From Flavobacteriaceae bacterium (GTDB lineage: Bacteria; Bacteroidota; Bacteroidia; Flavobacteriales; Flavobacteriaceae): 64,000 nt of DNA. Shown in pieces: positions 57,196 through 64,000 of the stretch. Numbering within the stretch: position 1 is the first letter of the stretch; the number at the start of each line of letters is the position of its first letter. Location: the NCBI GenBank assembly GCA_029248185.1, contig JAQWJV010000040.1, forward strand, positions 1-64,000. The letters are read 5' to 3'. The position numbers and the translations under genes were made by a program. Below the pieces are notes generated by a model that was not told the DNA's origin, made no database searches, and saw only the letters and a list, made by a program, of their open reading frames with translations.

Positions 57196-58437
57196 TTATC
57201 TAAGCTGCTTATAAATCATTTCCAAAGCCTTATTCACCGCTTTTTCTACAACGCGTTCCCGGTGAATTCCGAAGATAAATTTTTCTGTAACTATTTCATT
57301 TTCAGTAGATATAGCAATATACACGGTTCCAATCTCTGCATCGGAATCGCCTTTTGTAGGACCTGCATTTCCTGTTGTAGCAACTCCCATTGTGGCATTA
57401 AATTTTTTTCGAACCTGCTCTGCCATTGATGCAGCAACGGGTTCACTCACCACCGAATGGGTATCGATAAGACTATGGGATACGCCTAGTACATCCACTT
57501 TACTTTGTGTATGGTAGGTTACTGCAGCCCCTTTAAAGTAAGCAGAGGAGCCCGCATTTTTTGTTAATCGAGAAGCAATAAGTCCTCCGGTACAACTCTC
57601 GGCAATTGCTAGTGTTTTCCCTTGAGCAATAAAACGCTTTTGAAGTTGAATTTCAAGTGAGGTTTCTTCTTCAAAACCAACAAAAATATCCTTTATTAAA
57701 GGTAAAAGTTTGTCGATCTGATTATTCACTCTCTTTTCAAGCAGGGCTTCATCTTCCCCTTTGGAAGACAATCGCAAACGTACTCTTCCCAAATTAGGAA
57801 GATAAGCCAGTTTAATACCTTGAGGAAGCTTATTTTCCCAATCGATCAATCGCTCAGCGATCATACTTTCCCCCAAACCATAGGTTAAAACTGTTTTGTG
57901 CAGAATGAAGGGACGCGTATAATGCGCTTGTAGTGCAGGAATCACCTTATTAGTCATCAAAGATTTCATCTCAAAAGGAACACCGGGTAATGAAATAATT
58001 ACTTGCTCTGCCCTTTCAAACCACATTCCAGAAGCTGTACCATGTGCATTTTTAAAAATACGTGCTTTGGAAGGAAGTAAGGCTTGTTTTCGATTTTCAT
58101 TAGTAATCGGTGTCGTGATATATTTGGCAAAAATATCCTCGATATGAGCTAAAATTTCTTCATTTTCTGTTAGGGTATCATTGAAATATTCACATAAAGT
58201 ATGCTTCGTTAAATCATCTTTTGTAGGTCCCAAACCCCCAGTCAAAATAACCACTTGTGCTCTTGAAACCGTATCATCTAAGGTATCAGTAATTGCCTGC
58301 TTGTCATCTGAAATACTTGTGATTTGAGTAATTTCAATTCCTATTTTATTTAAGGCTTTAGCTAAAAATACAGCATTGGTATTGACAATTTGACCAATTA
58401 AAATTTCATCACCAATTGTGACTAGCTCAACTTTCAT
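57196..58437 (-). CDS. CinA family protein (nicotinamide-nucleotide amidase / MoaB-like domains)
   Basis: 413 residues. N-terminal MoCF/MoaB-like domain ('VELVTIGDEILIGQIVNTNA', 'VILTGGLGPTKDDLT', 'SLPGVPFEMKSLM') and C-terminal CinA amidase domain ('LAIAESCTGGLIASRLT', 'GAAVTYHTQSKVDVLGV', 'GVATTGNAGP'). In homologues the pair gives NMN deamidase and ADP-ribose pyrophosphatase activities that recycle pyridine nucleotides. One base after the FAH-family gene, last gene of the E2-exonuclease-FAH-cinA run. Confidence 0.93.
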   Translation of the reverse strand: MKVELVTIGDEILIGQIVNTNAVFLAKALNKIGIEITQITSISDDKQAITDTLDDTVSRAQVVILTGGLGPTKDDLTKHTLCEYFNDTLTENEEILAHIEDIFAKYITTPITNENRKQALLPSKARIFKNAHGTASGMWFERAEQVIISLPGVPFEMKSLMTNKVIPALQAHYTRPFILHKTVLTYGLGESMIAERLIDWENKLPQGIKLAYLPNLGRVRLRLSSKGEDEALLEKRVNNQIDKLLPLIKDIFVGFEEETSLEIQLQKRFIAQGKTLAIAESCTGGLIASRLTKNAGSSAYFKGAAVTYHTQSKVDVLGVSHSLIDTHSVVSEPVAASMAEQVRKKFNATMGVATTGNAGPTKGDSDAEIGTVYIAISTENEIVTEKFIFGIHRERVVEKAVNKALEMIYKQLR

Positions 58438-58438
58438 C

Positions 58439-59050
58439 TCATTTAATTTTTACCGAAAATGCTTGTTGCCCTTCCAAATAGCCCACCAAATGATCTCCCA
58501 AGGAAACAGCACCCACTCCAGAAGGTGTTCCTGTAAACAAGACATCCCCTATTTTCAATGTAAAATATTGGGAACAATAAGCGATCAATTCATCTATTTT
58601 CCAAAGCATATTGGAAGTGTTTCCTAGCTGTACTTTCTCCCCATTCTTTTCCAACGAAAAAGAAATATCTTCTAAGGACTCAAAAGTATTTTTGTTGTAC
58701 CATTCGCCAATCAAAGTGGAACCATCAAAAGCCTTTGCTTTCTCCCAAGGCAAACCTTTTTCTTTTAATTCATTCTGAACCGAACGGGCGGTAAAGTCAA
58801 TTCCTAAACCAATTTGACTATAATATTTGTGTGCAAATTCAGGTTGAATATGCTTCCCTAACCTCTGAATTTTCACCAAAACTTCAACCTCATAATGAAT
58901 ATCATTGGAAAAATGGGGGATAAAAAAAGGTTGGTTTTTTTGAAGTATGGTGGTGTCAGGTTTTAAAAAAAGAACCGGATGTTTGGGTTTCTCATTTTGT
59001 AATTCTTCAATATGCGCCGCATAATTTCTCCCTACACAAACAATCTTCAC
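58439..59050 (-). CDS. Fumarylacetoacetate hydrolase family protein
   Basis: 203 residues, the short single-domain FAH form (YcgM/FAHD1-like). 'IVCVGRNYAAHIEEL' at the N-terminus, metal-binding Glu pair in 'HYEVEVLVKI', 'GIDFTARSVQNELKEKGLPW' with the Asp ligand, and 'DVLFTGTPSGVGAV' near the end. Such proteins hydrolyse acylpyruvates or decarboxylate oxaloacetate. Substrate not determined. 4 bp after the exonuclease gene. Confidence 0.92.
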   Translation of the reverse strand: MKIVCVGRNYAAHIEELQNEKPKHPVLFLKPDTTILQKNQPFFIPHFSNDIHYEVEVLVKIQRLGKHIQPEFAHKYYSQIGLGIDFTARSVQNELKEKGLPWEKAKAFDGSTLIGEWYNKNTFESLEDISFSLEKNGEKVQLGNTSNMLWKIDELIAYCSQYFTLKIGDVLFTGTPSGVGAVSLGDHLVGYLEGQQAFSVKIK

Positions 59051-59054
59051 TTTT

Positions 59055-59828
59055 TTATGAATTAGTATTCATTTGACTTAACCGAATCTCGGTTAAAATC
59101 TTTTTAGTATATCTTGGAAAATCAGCATTCATGACCCACCCAAAATAACCGGGCTCATTGGCTAAAATATCTGTAACCTTTTTCCCTTTGTGTTTTCCAA
59201 AGCCAAAACAAGCATCCCCCGCTTTATTATAAACTACAAAGCCTGCAAAATCAACAGTCTTTCTTCTGGAACTAAATTCATTCAAAAAAGCGATGTTGGG
59301 TTCTAATTCTTGATAACGGTCTAATTGCGCCATTAAAACATCATGGGTTGCTTTGGTATCGGCATGGGCAGAGTGAGCATCGGTAAGTTCTTCATTACAG
59401 TAAAAACGAAGAGCTGCTGTAAGTGTTCGCTGCTCCATCTTGTGAAAAATGGTCTGAACATCTACTGTTTTATTATTTTTAAAGTCAAAATCTACTTCGG
59501 CACGAAGTAACTCCTCCACAAGCAGCGGAATATCAAATCGATCCGAATTATAGCCTGCTAGATCACAACCTTGGATAAAACTATAAATTTCTTTAGAACG
59601 CTCTTTGAAAGTAGGTTCATTTGCCACCATTTCATCCGTAATCCCATGAACAGCAGCCGCTTCTGCCGGAATAGACTGTTCGGGATTGGTACGCCATTCT
59701 TTCTTTTCTTGGGTTCCGTCGGGATGCAATTTTAATACTGCGATTTCAACAATTCGATCTTTAGAAATGTCGGTACCTGTCGTCTCTAGATCAAAAAAAC
59801 AAAGGGGCTTGGTGAGTTGAAGTTTCAT
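59055..59828 (-). CDS. DEDDh 3'-5' exonuclease (DNA polymerase III epsilon-like)
   Basis: 257 residues. Exo I 'CFFDLETTGTDISKDRIVEI' (DxE), Exo II 'LAGYNSDRFDIPLLVEEL' (Asp) and Exo III 'DAHSAHADTKATHDVLM' (H-x4-D) complete the DEDDh set. A ~60-residue C-terminal addition 'CFGFGKHKGKKVTDIL' ... 'GYFGWVMNADFPRYTKKIL' resembles the small domain of DUF3820-type proteins. Could be proofreading, RNase T-like or repair exonuclease; no polymerase domain. 15 bp after the E2 gene. Confidence 0.92.
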   Translation of the reverse strand: MKLQLTKPLCFFDLETTGTDISKDRIVEIAVLKLHPDGTQEKKEWRTNPEQSIPAEAAAVHGITDEMVANEPTFKERSKEIYSFIQGCDLAGYNSDRFDIPLLVEELLRAEVDFDFKNNKTVDVQTIFHKMEQRTLTAALRFYCNEELTDAHSAHADTKATHDVLMAQLDRYQELEPNIAFLNEFSSRRKTVDFAGFVVYNKAGDACFGFGKHKGKKVTDILANEPGYFGWVMNADFPRYTKKILTEIRLSQMNTNS

Positions 59829-59843
59829 ATCGTTAATTTAAGA

Positions 59844-61184
59844 TTAATAGGGCAATGTTTCTTCCCAGTTTTCGAGATATTCGGCAACGCGCTTTACAAA
59901 CATCCCTCCTGTAGCACCATTGATGATTCGATGATCATAACTGTGCGATAAAATTACTTTATGACGAATACCAATAAAGTCTCCCTCAGGAGTTTCTATT
60001 ACTGCAGGCATTTTACGAATGGCTCCAATAGCTAATATTCCTACTTGGGGCTGATTGATAATTGGAGTACCCATAAGGGATCCAAAATTTCCAATGTTTG
60101 TAAACGTGTAGGTTCCTTCCTGAACTTCGTCGGGCTTTAAAGCATTTGTTCTGGCTCTGTTTGCCAAATTATTTACTGCTTTTGCTAAACCAATTAAATT
60201 AAAATGATCTGCATTTTTAATCACAGGAACAATTAAATTTCCATTGGGTAAAGCCGTTGCCATCCCTAAATTAATTGCTTGTTTTATAATAATTTTATCT
60301 CCTTGAATACTGCTATTCATCGCAGGGTAGTCCCGCAAAGCTTTGATAATTGCCGTCATAAAAAGGGGAGTAAACGTAAGCTTTTCATTTTCACGCTTTT
60401 GAAATGCATTTTTAGCATCTTCTCTCCAGTTCCAAAGATTGGTTACATCCACCTCAATGAAGGATTGTACATGGGCTGCGGTTTGTAAACTCGATTTCAT
60501 ATGATTAGAAATCAACTTTTCCATACGGCTCATTTCTACTATTTGATCATTACCCCCAAAACGAATTTCAGGAGCGACGGGAGGGGCTTTTTTATTTTCA
60601 AGATTTGGACTCGCTGTAAAACTAGGAGCTGCTTGTCCCTTATTTTTTATGTACGCTAAAATATCATTCTTAGTGACGCGTTGTTCAATTCCCGATCCCA
60701 CAATGGTATCAAGCTCAGCGATAGAAATTCCTTCTTCTTGGGCAATATTTCGTACTAAAGGAGAATAAAATTTTGTACTCTCCTTCGCGCTCAGTTTAGT
60801 TGTATTCTGAACCGTTTCAATTTCTTCCGATAGTGTTTTAGCGGCAACCTCAGGAGTAAGAATTTGATCTTTTTCTGAGGGCTCATCAACTACTGGAGGA
60901 AGCTCAATTGTTACTGTTTCAGTGTCTTGCTCTGCTGTTTGCCCTTCAATTTCAATTACAGCTAAAACGGCTCCAACAGCGACAACTTCATTTTCCTGAA
61001 CTTTTTTTTCGATTAAAACACCTTCAACCTCAGCAGTAACATCGGTATCCACCTTATCGGTAGCGATCTCTACAATGGCATCATCTAAAACCACACGATC
61101 ACCAACTTCCATTAGCCATTTGGTCACAGTAGCTTCGGTAACGCTTTCACCCATCTTGGGTAATTTTAAAAGATATTGTCCCAT
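59844..61184 (-). CDS. 2-oxo acid dehydrogenase dihydrolipoamide acyltransferase (E2)
   Basis: 446 residues. Lipoyl domain (~1-78) with 'EIATDKVDTDVTAEVEG' carrying the lipoylated Lys; a linker rich in E/V/T; peripheral-subunit-binding domain (~143-178, 'VRNIAQEEGISIAELDTI'); catalytic domain from ~215. The active-site motif reads 'SYDHRIINGATGG', with His conserved but Asn where most E2 enzymes have Asp (HRxxDG). Acyl specificity (branched-chain versus pyruvate) is not decidable here, and no E1 or E3 is adjacent. Confidence 0.94.
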   Translation of the reverse strand: MGQYLLKLPKMGESVTEATVTKWLMEVGDRVVLDDAIVEIATDKVDTDVTAEVEGVLIEKKVQENEVVAVGAVLAVIEIEGQTAEQDTETVTIELPPVVDEPSEKDQILTPEVAAKTLSEEIETVQNTTKLSAKESTKFYSPLVRNIAQEEGISIAELDTIVGSGIEQRVTKNDILAYIKNKGQAAPSFTASPNLENKKAPPVAPEIRFGGNDQIVEMSRMEKLISNHMKSSLQTAAHVQSFIEVDVTNLWNWREDAKNAFQKRENEKLTFTPLFMTAIIKALRDYPAMNSSIQGDKIIIKQAINLGMATALPNGNLIVPVIKNADHFNLIGLAKAVNNLANRARTNALKPDEVQEGTYTFTNIGNFGSLMGTPIINQPQVGILAIGAIRKMPAVIETPEGDFIGIRHKVILSHSYDHRIINGATGGMFVKRVAEYLENWEETLPY

Positions 61185-61200
61185 CTTATCATTTATTTTG

Positions 61201-61208
61201 CAAAAGTA
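61201..61208 (-). promoter_or_regulatory. Candidate -7 box (TACTTTTG) for the E2-exonuclease-FAH-cinA run
   Basis: Minus-strand exact TAnnTTTG match 16 bp before the E2 ATG. No -33 match. Confidence 0.5.
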
Positions 61209-61266
61209 TCACTTTTTGACGTTGAAAAAAGAATTTCTAAGTCCTTCTATTGGCGTACCTACTCAT

Positions 61267-61887
61267 TTAACTTTTTGAGATGGAAGCTTCAAAGGGAATT
61301 CGAGCTAAAATACTGCGCCCCAAAGTGACCTCATCGGTATATTCTAATTCATCACCTACGGGTATTCCCCGTGCAATTGTTGATGTTTTCACTTCAAAAG
61401 GAGCCAATAATTTGAAAATATAAAAGTTTGTAGTATCCGCCTCAAGGGTTGCACTTAGAGCAAAAATAAGTTCACTAACCTCTCCTTTTTTAACTTTATC
61501 TACAAGTGAATTAATCGTCAAATCTTGAGGTCCTATTCCATCCATTGGTGAAATAATCCCACCCAACACATGATACAAACCATTGTATTGACCTGTATTT
61601 TCTATCGCCATCACGTCCCGAATGTCTTCAACCACACATAACAAATTTTTGTTTCTTTTTGGACTGGCACATATTTCACAAGTCGGGGTGTCAGACAAAT
61701 TGTGACAGCAGCTGCAAAAAATAACCCCTTCACGCAAAAACGTCAAGGCAGACGCCAAGGACTGAGTATGTTCAACAGGTTGTTTTAAAAGATGTAACGC
61801 CAAACGCAAGGCCGTGCGTTTCCCGATACCAGGAAGCTGAGCAATTTCTTGCACTGCGCTTTCAAGCAATTTTGAAGAAAAATCCAT
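61267..61887 (-). CDS. recR: Recombination protein RecR
   Basis: 206 residues. The track opens at a TTG (61893); the ATG at 61887 gives the standard '[20 protein letters not shown]'. Helix-hairpin-helix '[17 protein letters not shown]', a four-Cys zinc finger '[16 protein letters not shown]', and a TOPRIM domain '[20 protein letters not shown]' with 'GRSILARIP' following. With RecO/RecF it loads RecA at gaps. -7 boxes abut the start codon. Confidence 0.96.
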   Translation of the reverse strand: MDFSSKLLESAVQEIAQLPGIGKRTALRLALHLLKQPVEHTQSLASALTFLREGVIFCSCCHNLSDTPTCEICASPKRNKNLLCVVEDIRDVMAIENTGQYNGLYHVLGGIISPMDGIGPQDLTINSLVDKVKKGEVSELIFALSATLEADTTNFYIFKLLAPFEVKTSTIARGIPVGDELEYTDEVTLGRSILARIPFEASISKS

Positions 61888-61890
61888 AAG

Positions 61891-61906
61891 CAAATTTACA
61901 AAATTA
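61891..61906 (-). promoter_or_regulatory. Two tandem -7 boxes (TAATTTTG, TAAATTTG) at the recR start
   Basis: On the minus strand TAATTTTG (61899-61906) and TAAATTTG (61891-61898) lie end to end; the second is followed by CTT-ATG. Either would give a leaderless or nearly leaderless recR transcript. Confidence 0.45.
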
Positions 61907-61917
61907 TGGGTTGAAAC

Positions 61918-61925
61918 TACTTTTG
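61918..61925 (+). promoter_or_regulatory. Candidate -7 box (TACTTTTG) for the sodium:solute symporter
   Basis: Exact TAnnTTTG match 25 bp before the ATG at 61951; divergent from recR. No -33 match. Confidence 0.5.
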
Positions 61926-61950
61926 TACCTTTACAACTTAAACCCTAAAA

Positions 61951-63411
61951 ATGATTTCACCTCTTTTTATTCTGAGTCTTATCATTGGCTATTTTTTGGT
62001 ACTTGTTGGAATAGCCTATTTTACAGGAAAGGAAGACTCCAATGAAAGTTTTTTTAAGGCAAATAGAAATTCTCCTTGGTATCTGGTTGCCTTTGGAATG
62101 GTAGGAGCTTCTTTATCTGGAGTTACTTTTATTTCGGTTCCTGGCTGGATTCAAGACTCCCAATTCTCCTACTTTCAAGTGGTATTGGGTTATTTGGTGG
62201 GGTATTTTGTTGTAGCATATGTATTATTGCCCGTGTATTACAGCAATAATGTTACTTCAATTTATGAATATTTAAATACGCGTTTTGGTTCCAATAGTCA
62301 TCGGGCTGGGGCATTTTTCTTCTTTATCTCCAGAGTACTGGGAGCTGCCTTCCGTTTATTTTTAGTTGCGATCGTGTTGCAACAATTTATTTTTGATGCT
62401 TGGAATATCCCTTTTGAAATAACAGTCATACTGTCCATTCTATTAATTTGGGTTTACACCCAACGCGGCGGGATTAAAACCATCGTTTTTACAGATACCT
62501 TGCAAACTACTCTTATGATATTGGCGGTACTCTTATCCATTGCCTACATTAATCAAGCCCTAGATTGGTCTTTTTCAGACTTTATCGCTTCAGCAGAATT
62601 TTCTCAATACAATTCTGTTTTTGTAACCGACTCCTTATTGAGTCGTAATCACTTTTTAAAGTCGTTTATTGGTGGGGCTTTTGTTACAATTTGTATGACC
62701 GGTCTGGATCAAGATATGATGCAAAAAAATCTAAGTTGCAGAACCCTTAAAGATGCACAAAAAAACATGGTTGTTTTCAGCTTTGTATTGGTTTTGGTGA
62801 CGGGACTTTTTATGCTTTTAGGAGCACTCCTTTTTATTTATGCGGATACTCAAATTATTGGAGTGCCTTTATTGGATGGCAGTCCAAAAACAGATTTATT
62901 ATTTCCTGAAATTGCTTTGAACGGTCGCTTGGGCATCGCTGTGGCAGTCACCTTTATTTTGGGGTTAATCGCAGCAGCCTATAGCAGTGCAGATAGTGCC
63001 TTGACTTCCTTGACAACTTCTTTCTGTATTGACTTTTTAAAATTAGAAAAATACCCTGAGAAAGAACAGAAAAGCCTTCGAAAGAAAACGCATATTGGGA
63101 TGAGTATCTTATTAATTGTGGTTATTATACTTTTCAAATACATTCTTGATCGAAATGTTATAGACGGCTTATTAACAGTCGCAGGATATACCTATGGCCC
63201 TCTTTTAGGGCTCTTTGCCTTTGGAATATTTACACCCTATAAAATTTACGACCGTCATGTTTGGTGGGTTCTACTGGGAGCCCTTTCACTGATAAGTGTC
63301 TTGGGAAGTCTCGATGCATCCAGGCTGGGTGGGTATCAATTAGGATACGAATTACTCCCCCTCAACGGGCTTCTCACTTTTTTAGGACTTGTATTGATTC
63401 GTCGAAAGTAA
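61951..63411 (+). CDS. Sodium:solute symporter (SSS family)
   Basis: 486 residues with about 13 hydrophobic helices. '[29 protein letters not shown]' region (parts: '[16 protein letters not shown]') is the SSS TM2 signature with the sodium-site Ser/Gly; 'YIYEYLN'-like '[12 protein letters not shown]' and '[17 protein letters not shown]' (TM9 Na2 site) also match. Moves an organic solute, perhaps a sugar or sialic acid-like compound, with Na+. Its last 30 bp overlap the convergent CoA-binding gene. Confidence 0.93.
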   Translation: MISPLFILSLIIGYFLVLVGIAYFTGKEDSNESFFKANRNSPWYLVAFGMVGASLSGVTFISVPGWIQDSQFSYFQVVLGYLVGYFVVAYVLLPVYYSNNVTSIYEYLNTRFGSNSHRAGAFFFFISRVLGAAFRLFLVAIVLQQFIFDAWNIPFEITVILSILLIWVYTQRGGIKTIVFTDTLQTTLMILAVLLSIAYINQALDWSFSDFIASAEFSQYNSVFVTDSLLSRNHFLKSFIGGAFVTICMTGLDQDMMQKNLSCRTLKDAQKNMVVFSFVLVLVTGLFMLLGALLFIYADTQIIGVPLLDGSPKTDLLFPEIALNGRLGIAVAVTFILGLIAAAYSSADSALTSLTTSFCIDFLKLEKYPEKEQKSLRKKTHIGMSILLIVVIILFKYILDRNVIDGLLTVAGYTYGPLLGLFAFGIFTPYKIYDRHVWWVLLGALSLISVLGSLDASRLGGYQLGYELLPLNGLLTFLGLVLIRRK

Positions 63412-63753
63412 AACCAAAGTACAAGCGTTTTCCCATGAGATTCCGTTTTTTTCGAGTTTCTGAGCGAAAGTAATGTTTTCGGTACCAGGATTAAATATAA
63501 CTCTCTTCGGTTTTAGGTTCACAATAAAATCATAATAGGGCTCTTGCCTTGCCTCACCTAGGTATAAAGAAACTGTATGTATATTTTCTTGCGGTTCAAA
63601 TAAGGAAACTATGGGTAATGAAGCAATTTCTCCCTCTTTGATTCCCATGGGAACGACTTCGATATTCTTACTCTTTAGAAGGTGTACCGCTTTATAAGCA
63701 TACCGCTCAGGATTGGGTGTTGCCCCCAAAACAAGGGTTTTGTAATTTACCAT
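63382..63753 (-). CDS. CoA-binding domain protein (YccU-like)
   Basis: 123 residues forming one Rossmann-like CoA-binding domain: '[21 protein letters not shown]' with the glycine-rich turn, '[11 protein letters not shown]', '[22 protein letters not shown]'. Similar to the CoA-binding domain of succinyl-CoA synthetase alpha and to YccU; function not known. Start overlaps fabH by 7 bp (ATGGTAA), and the 3' end overlaps the symporter gene. Confidence 0.88.
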   Translation of the reverse strand: MVNYKTLVLGATPNPERYAYKAVHLLKSKNIEVVPMGIKEGEIASLPIVSLFEPQENIHTVSLYLGEARQEPYYDFIVNLKPKRVIFNPGTENITFAQKLEKNGISWENACTLVLLSTNQYKS

Positions 63754-64000
63754 TGTATCATCACGCTCCCCCAGGTAAAACCACTCCCAAAAGCGGCCAA
63801 AACCACCTTAGTACCGGGGACAATTTTTCCTTCTTCCCAGGCTTCGGTTAAAGCTATTGGAATGGAAGCTGCAGTTGTATTTCCATACCGTTGAATGTTA
63901 TTGTAGACTTGATCGTCACTCAAACCAAATTTCCTTTGTACAAATTGTGAAATTCTAAGATTTGCTTGGTGAGGAATTAACATGCCTATTTGATCTGCAG
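63747..64000 (-). CDS. fabH: Beta-ketoacyl-ACP synthase III (FabH), C-terminal part
   Basis: Frame open to the window edge, so only the last ~84 residues are present; the start codon in the ORF track is an internal Met. 'MLIPHQANLRIS' carries the catalytic His, 'YGNTTAASIPIAL' the catalytic Asn, and 'LAAFGSGFTWGSVMI' is the standard FabH C-terminus. Initiates fatty-acid synthesis by condensing acyl-CoA with malonyl-ACP. The gene continues beyond 64000 on the minus strand. Confidence 0.93.
   Translation of the reverse strand, partial: ADQIGMLIPHQANLRISQFVQRKFGLSDDQVYNNIQRYGNTTAASIPIALTEAWEEGKIVPGTKVVLAAFGSGFTWGSVMIQW

Overview
The window is 64 kb of A+T-rich chromosomal DNA from a member of the Bacteroidota, almost certainly the family Flavobacteriaceae. 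Lineage markers are a DUF5606 gene, a DUF4295 gene next to rpmB-rpmG, the OstA-like / class III aminotransferase / TPR / DUF368 / DUF368 / aroE / DUF349 gene order, bshC (bacillithiol), and repeated TAnnTTTG (-7) promoter elements with occasional TTTG (-33) boxes. Species cannot be named from the sequence alone. Genes are packed tightly: the largest gene-free stretch is about 260 bp (49889-50148), so nothing over 300 bp is unassigned. I saw no rRNA, tRNA, CRISPR array, insertion sequence, integrase or phage gene.

Layout. 1-7914 (+): the 3' end of an OstA-like gene, a class III aminotransferase, a TPR protein, two tandem DUF368 (undecaprenyl-phosphate translocase family) genes, aroE and a large DUF349 protein. 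7911-10144 (-): ruvX-def-DUF5606-mazG operon. 10231-14542 (+): dapD, a YrdC/Sua5-type gene, CCA-adding enzyme, heme A synthase and a pRiA4b ORF-3-like protein, nearly all overlapping. 14539-15600 (-): an unnamed protein in which I can trace the core motifs of a protein-kinase/aminoglycoside-kinase fold. 15730-17470 (+): ABC-2 transporter. 17536-19524: uvrB. 19587-24784 (+): a secreted CarboxypepD_reg-like protein, a GH20 chitobiase-type lipoprotein and a NagX/DUF5009 membrane protein, probably an amino-sugar locus. 24844-26579 (-): hsp20 and sucC; 26753-29756 (+): lysA and a CrtI/RetSat-like flavoprotein. 29772-34383 (-): an operon-like set of a small secreted protein, a SUMF1-fold protein, a Gfo/Idh/MocA oxidoreductase and a TIM-barrel isomerase (both with twin-arginine leaders), and a nitronate-monooxygenase-like flavoprotein. 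34458-36563 (+): lipoprotein of the DUF255 (thioredoxin + six-hairpin) family. 36560-46288 (-): mnmA, yidC, pyrG, a LysM + periplasmic-binding-fold protein, guaA, bshC. 46382-53064: M14 peptidase, metallophosphoesterase, an LVIVD-type lipoprotein and a D-aminoacylase-type lipoprotein. 53129-61887 (-): rimO, alpha/beta hydrolase, ftsY, DUF4295, rpmG, rpmB, cinA, FAH-family hydrolase, DEDDh exonuclease, 2-oxoacid dehydrogenase E2, recR. 61951-64000: sodium:solute symporter (+), then a CoA-binding protein and the 3' end of fabH (-).

Most of the window is housekeeping: lysine/peptidoglycan precursors (dapD, lysA, aroE, DUF368), nucleotides (pyrG, guaA, mazG), translation and RNA modification (mnmA, rimO, cca, yrdC, rpmB/G, def), protein targeting (yidC, ftsY) and repair (uvrB, recR, ruvX). 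I did not find an obvious undescribed multi-gene system. The observations most worth a second look are the kinase-fold orphan at 14539-15600, the unusual control region of hsp20 (a sigma-54-like -24/-12 element, two 13-bp dyads 32 bp apart and an 8-bp inverted repeat), a 21-bp dyad embedded in the rpmB promoter, an 18-bp dyad between sucC and lysA, the LysM/periplasmic-binding fusion, and the Tat-exported sugar-enzyme cluster with a SUMF1-fold protein that lacks the catalytic cysteine pair.
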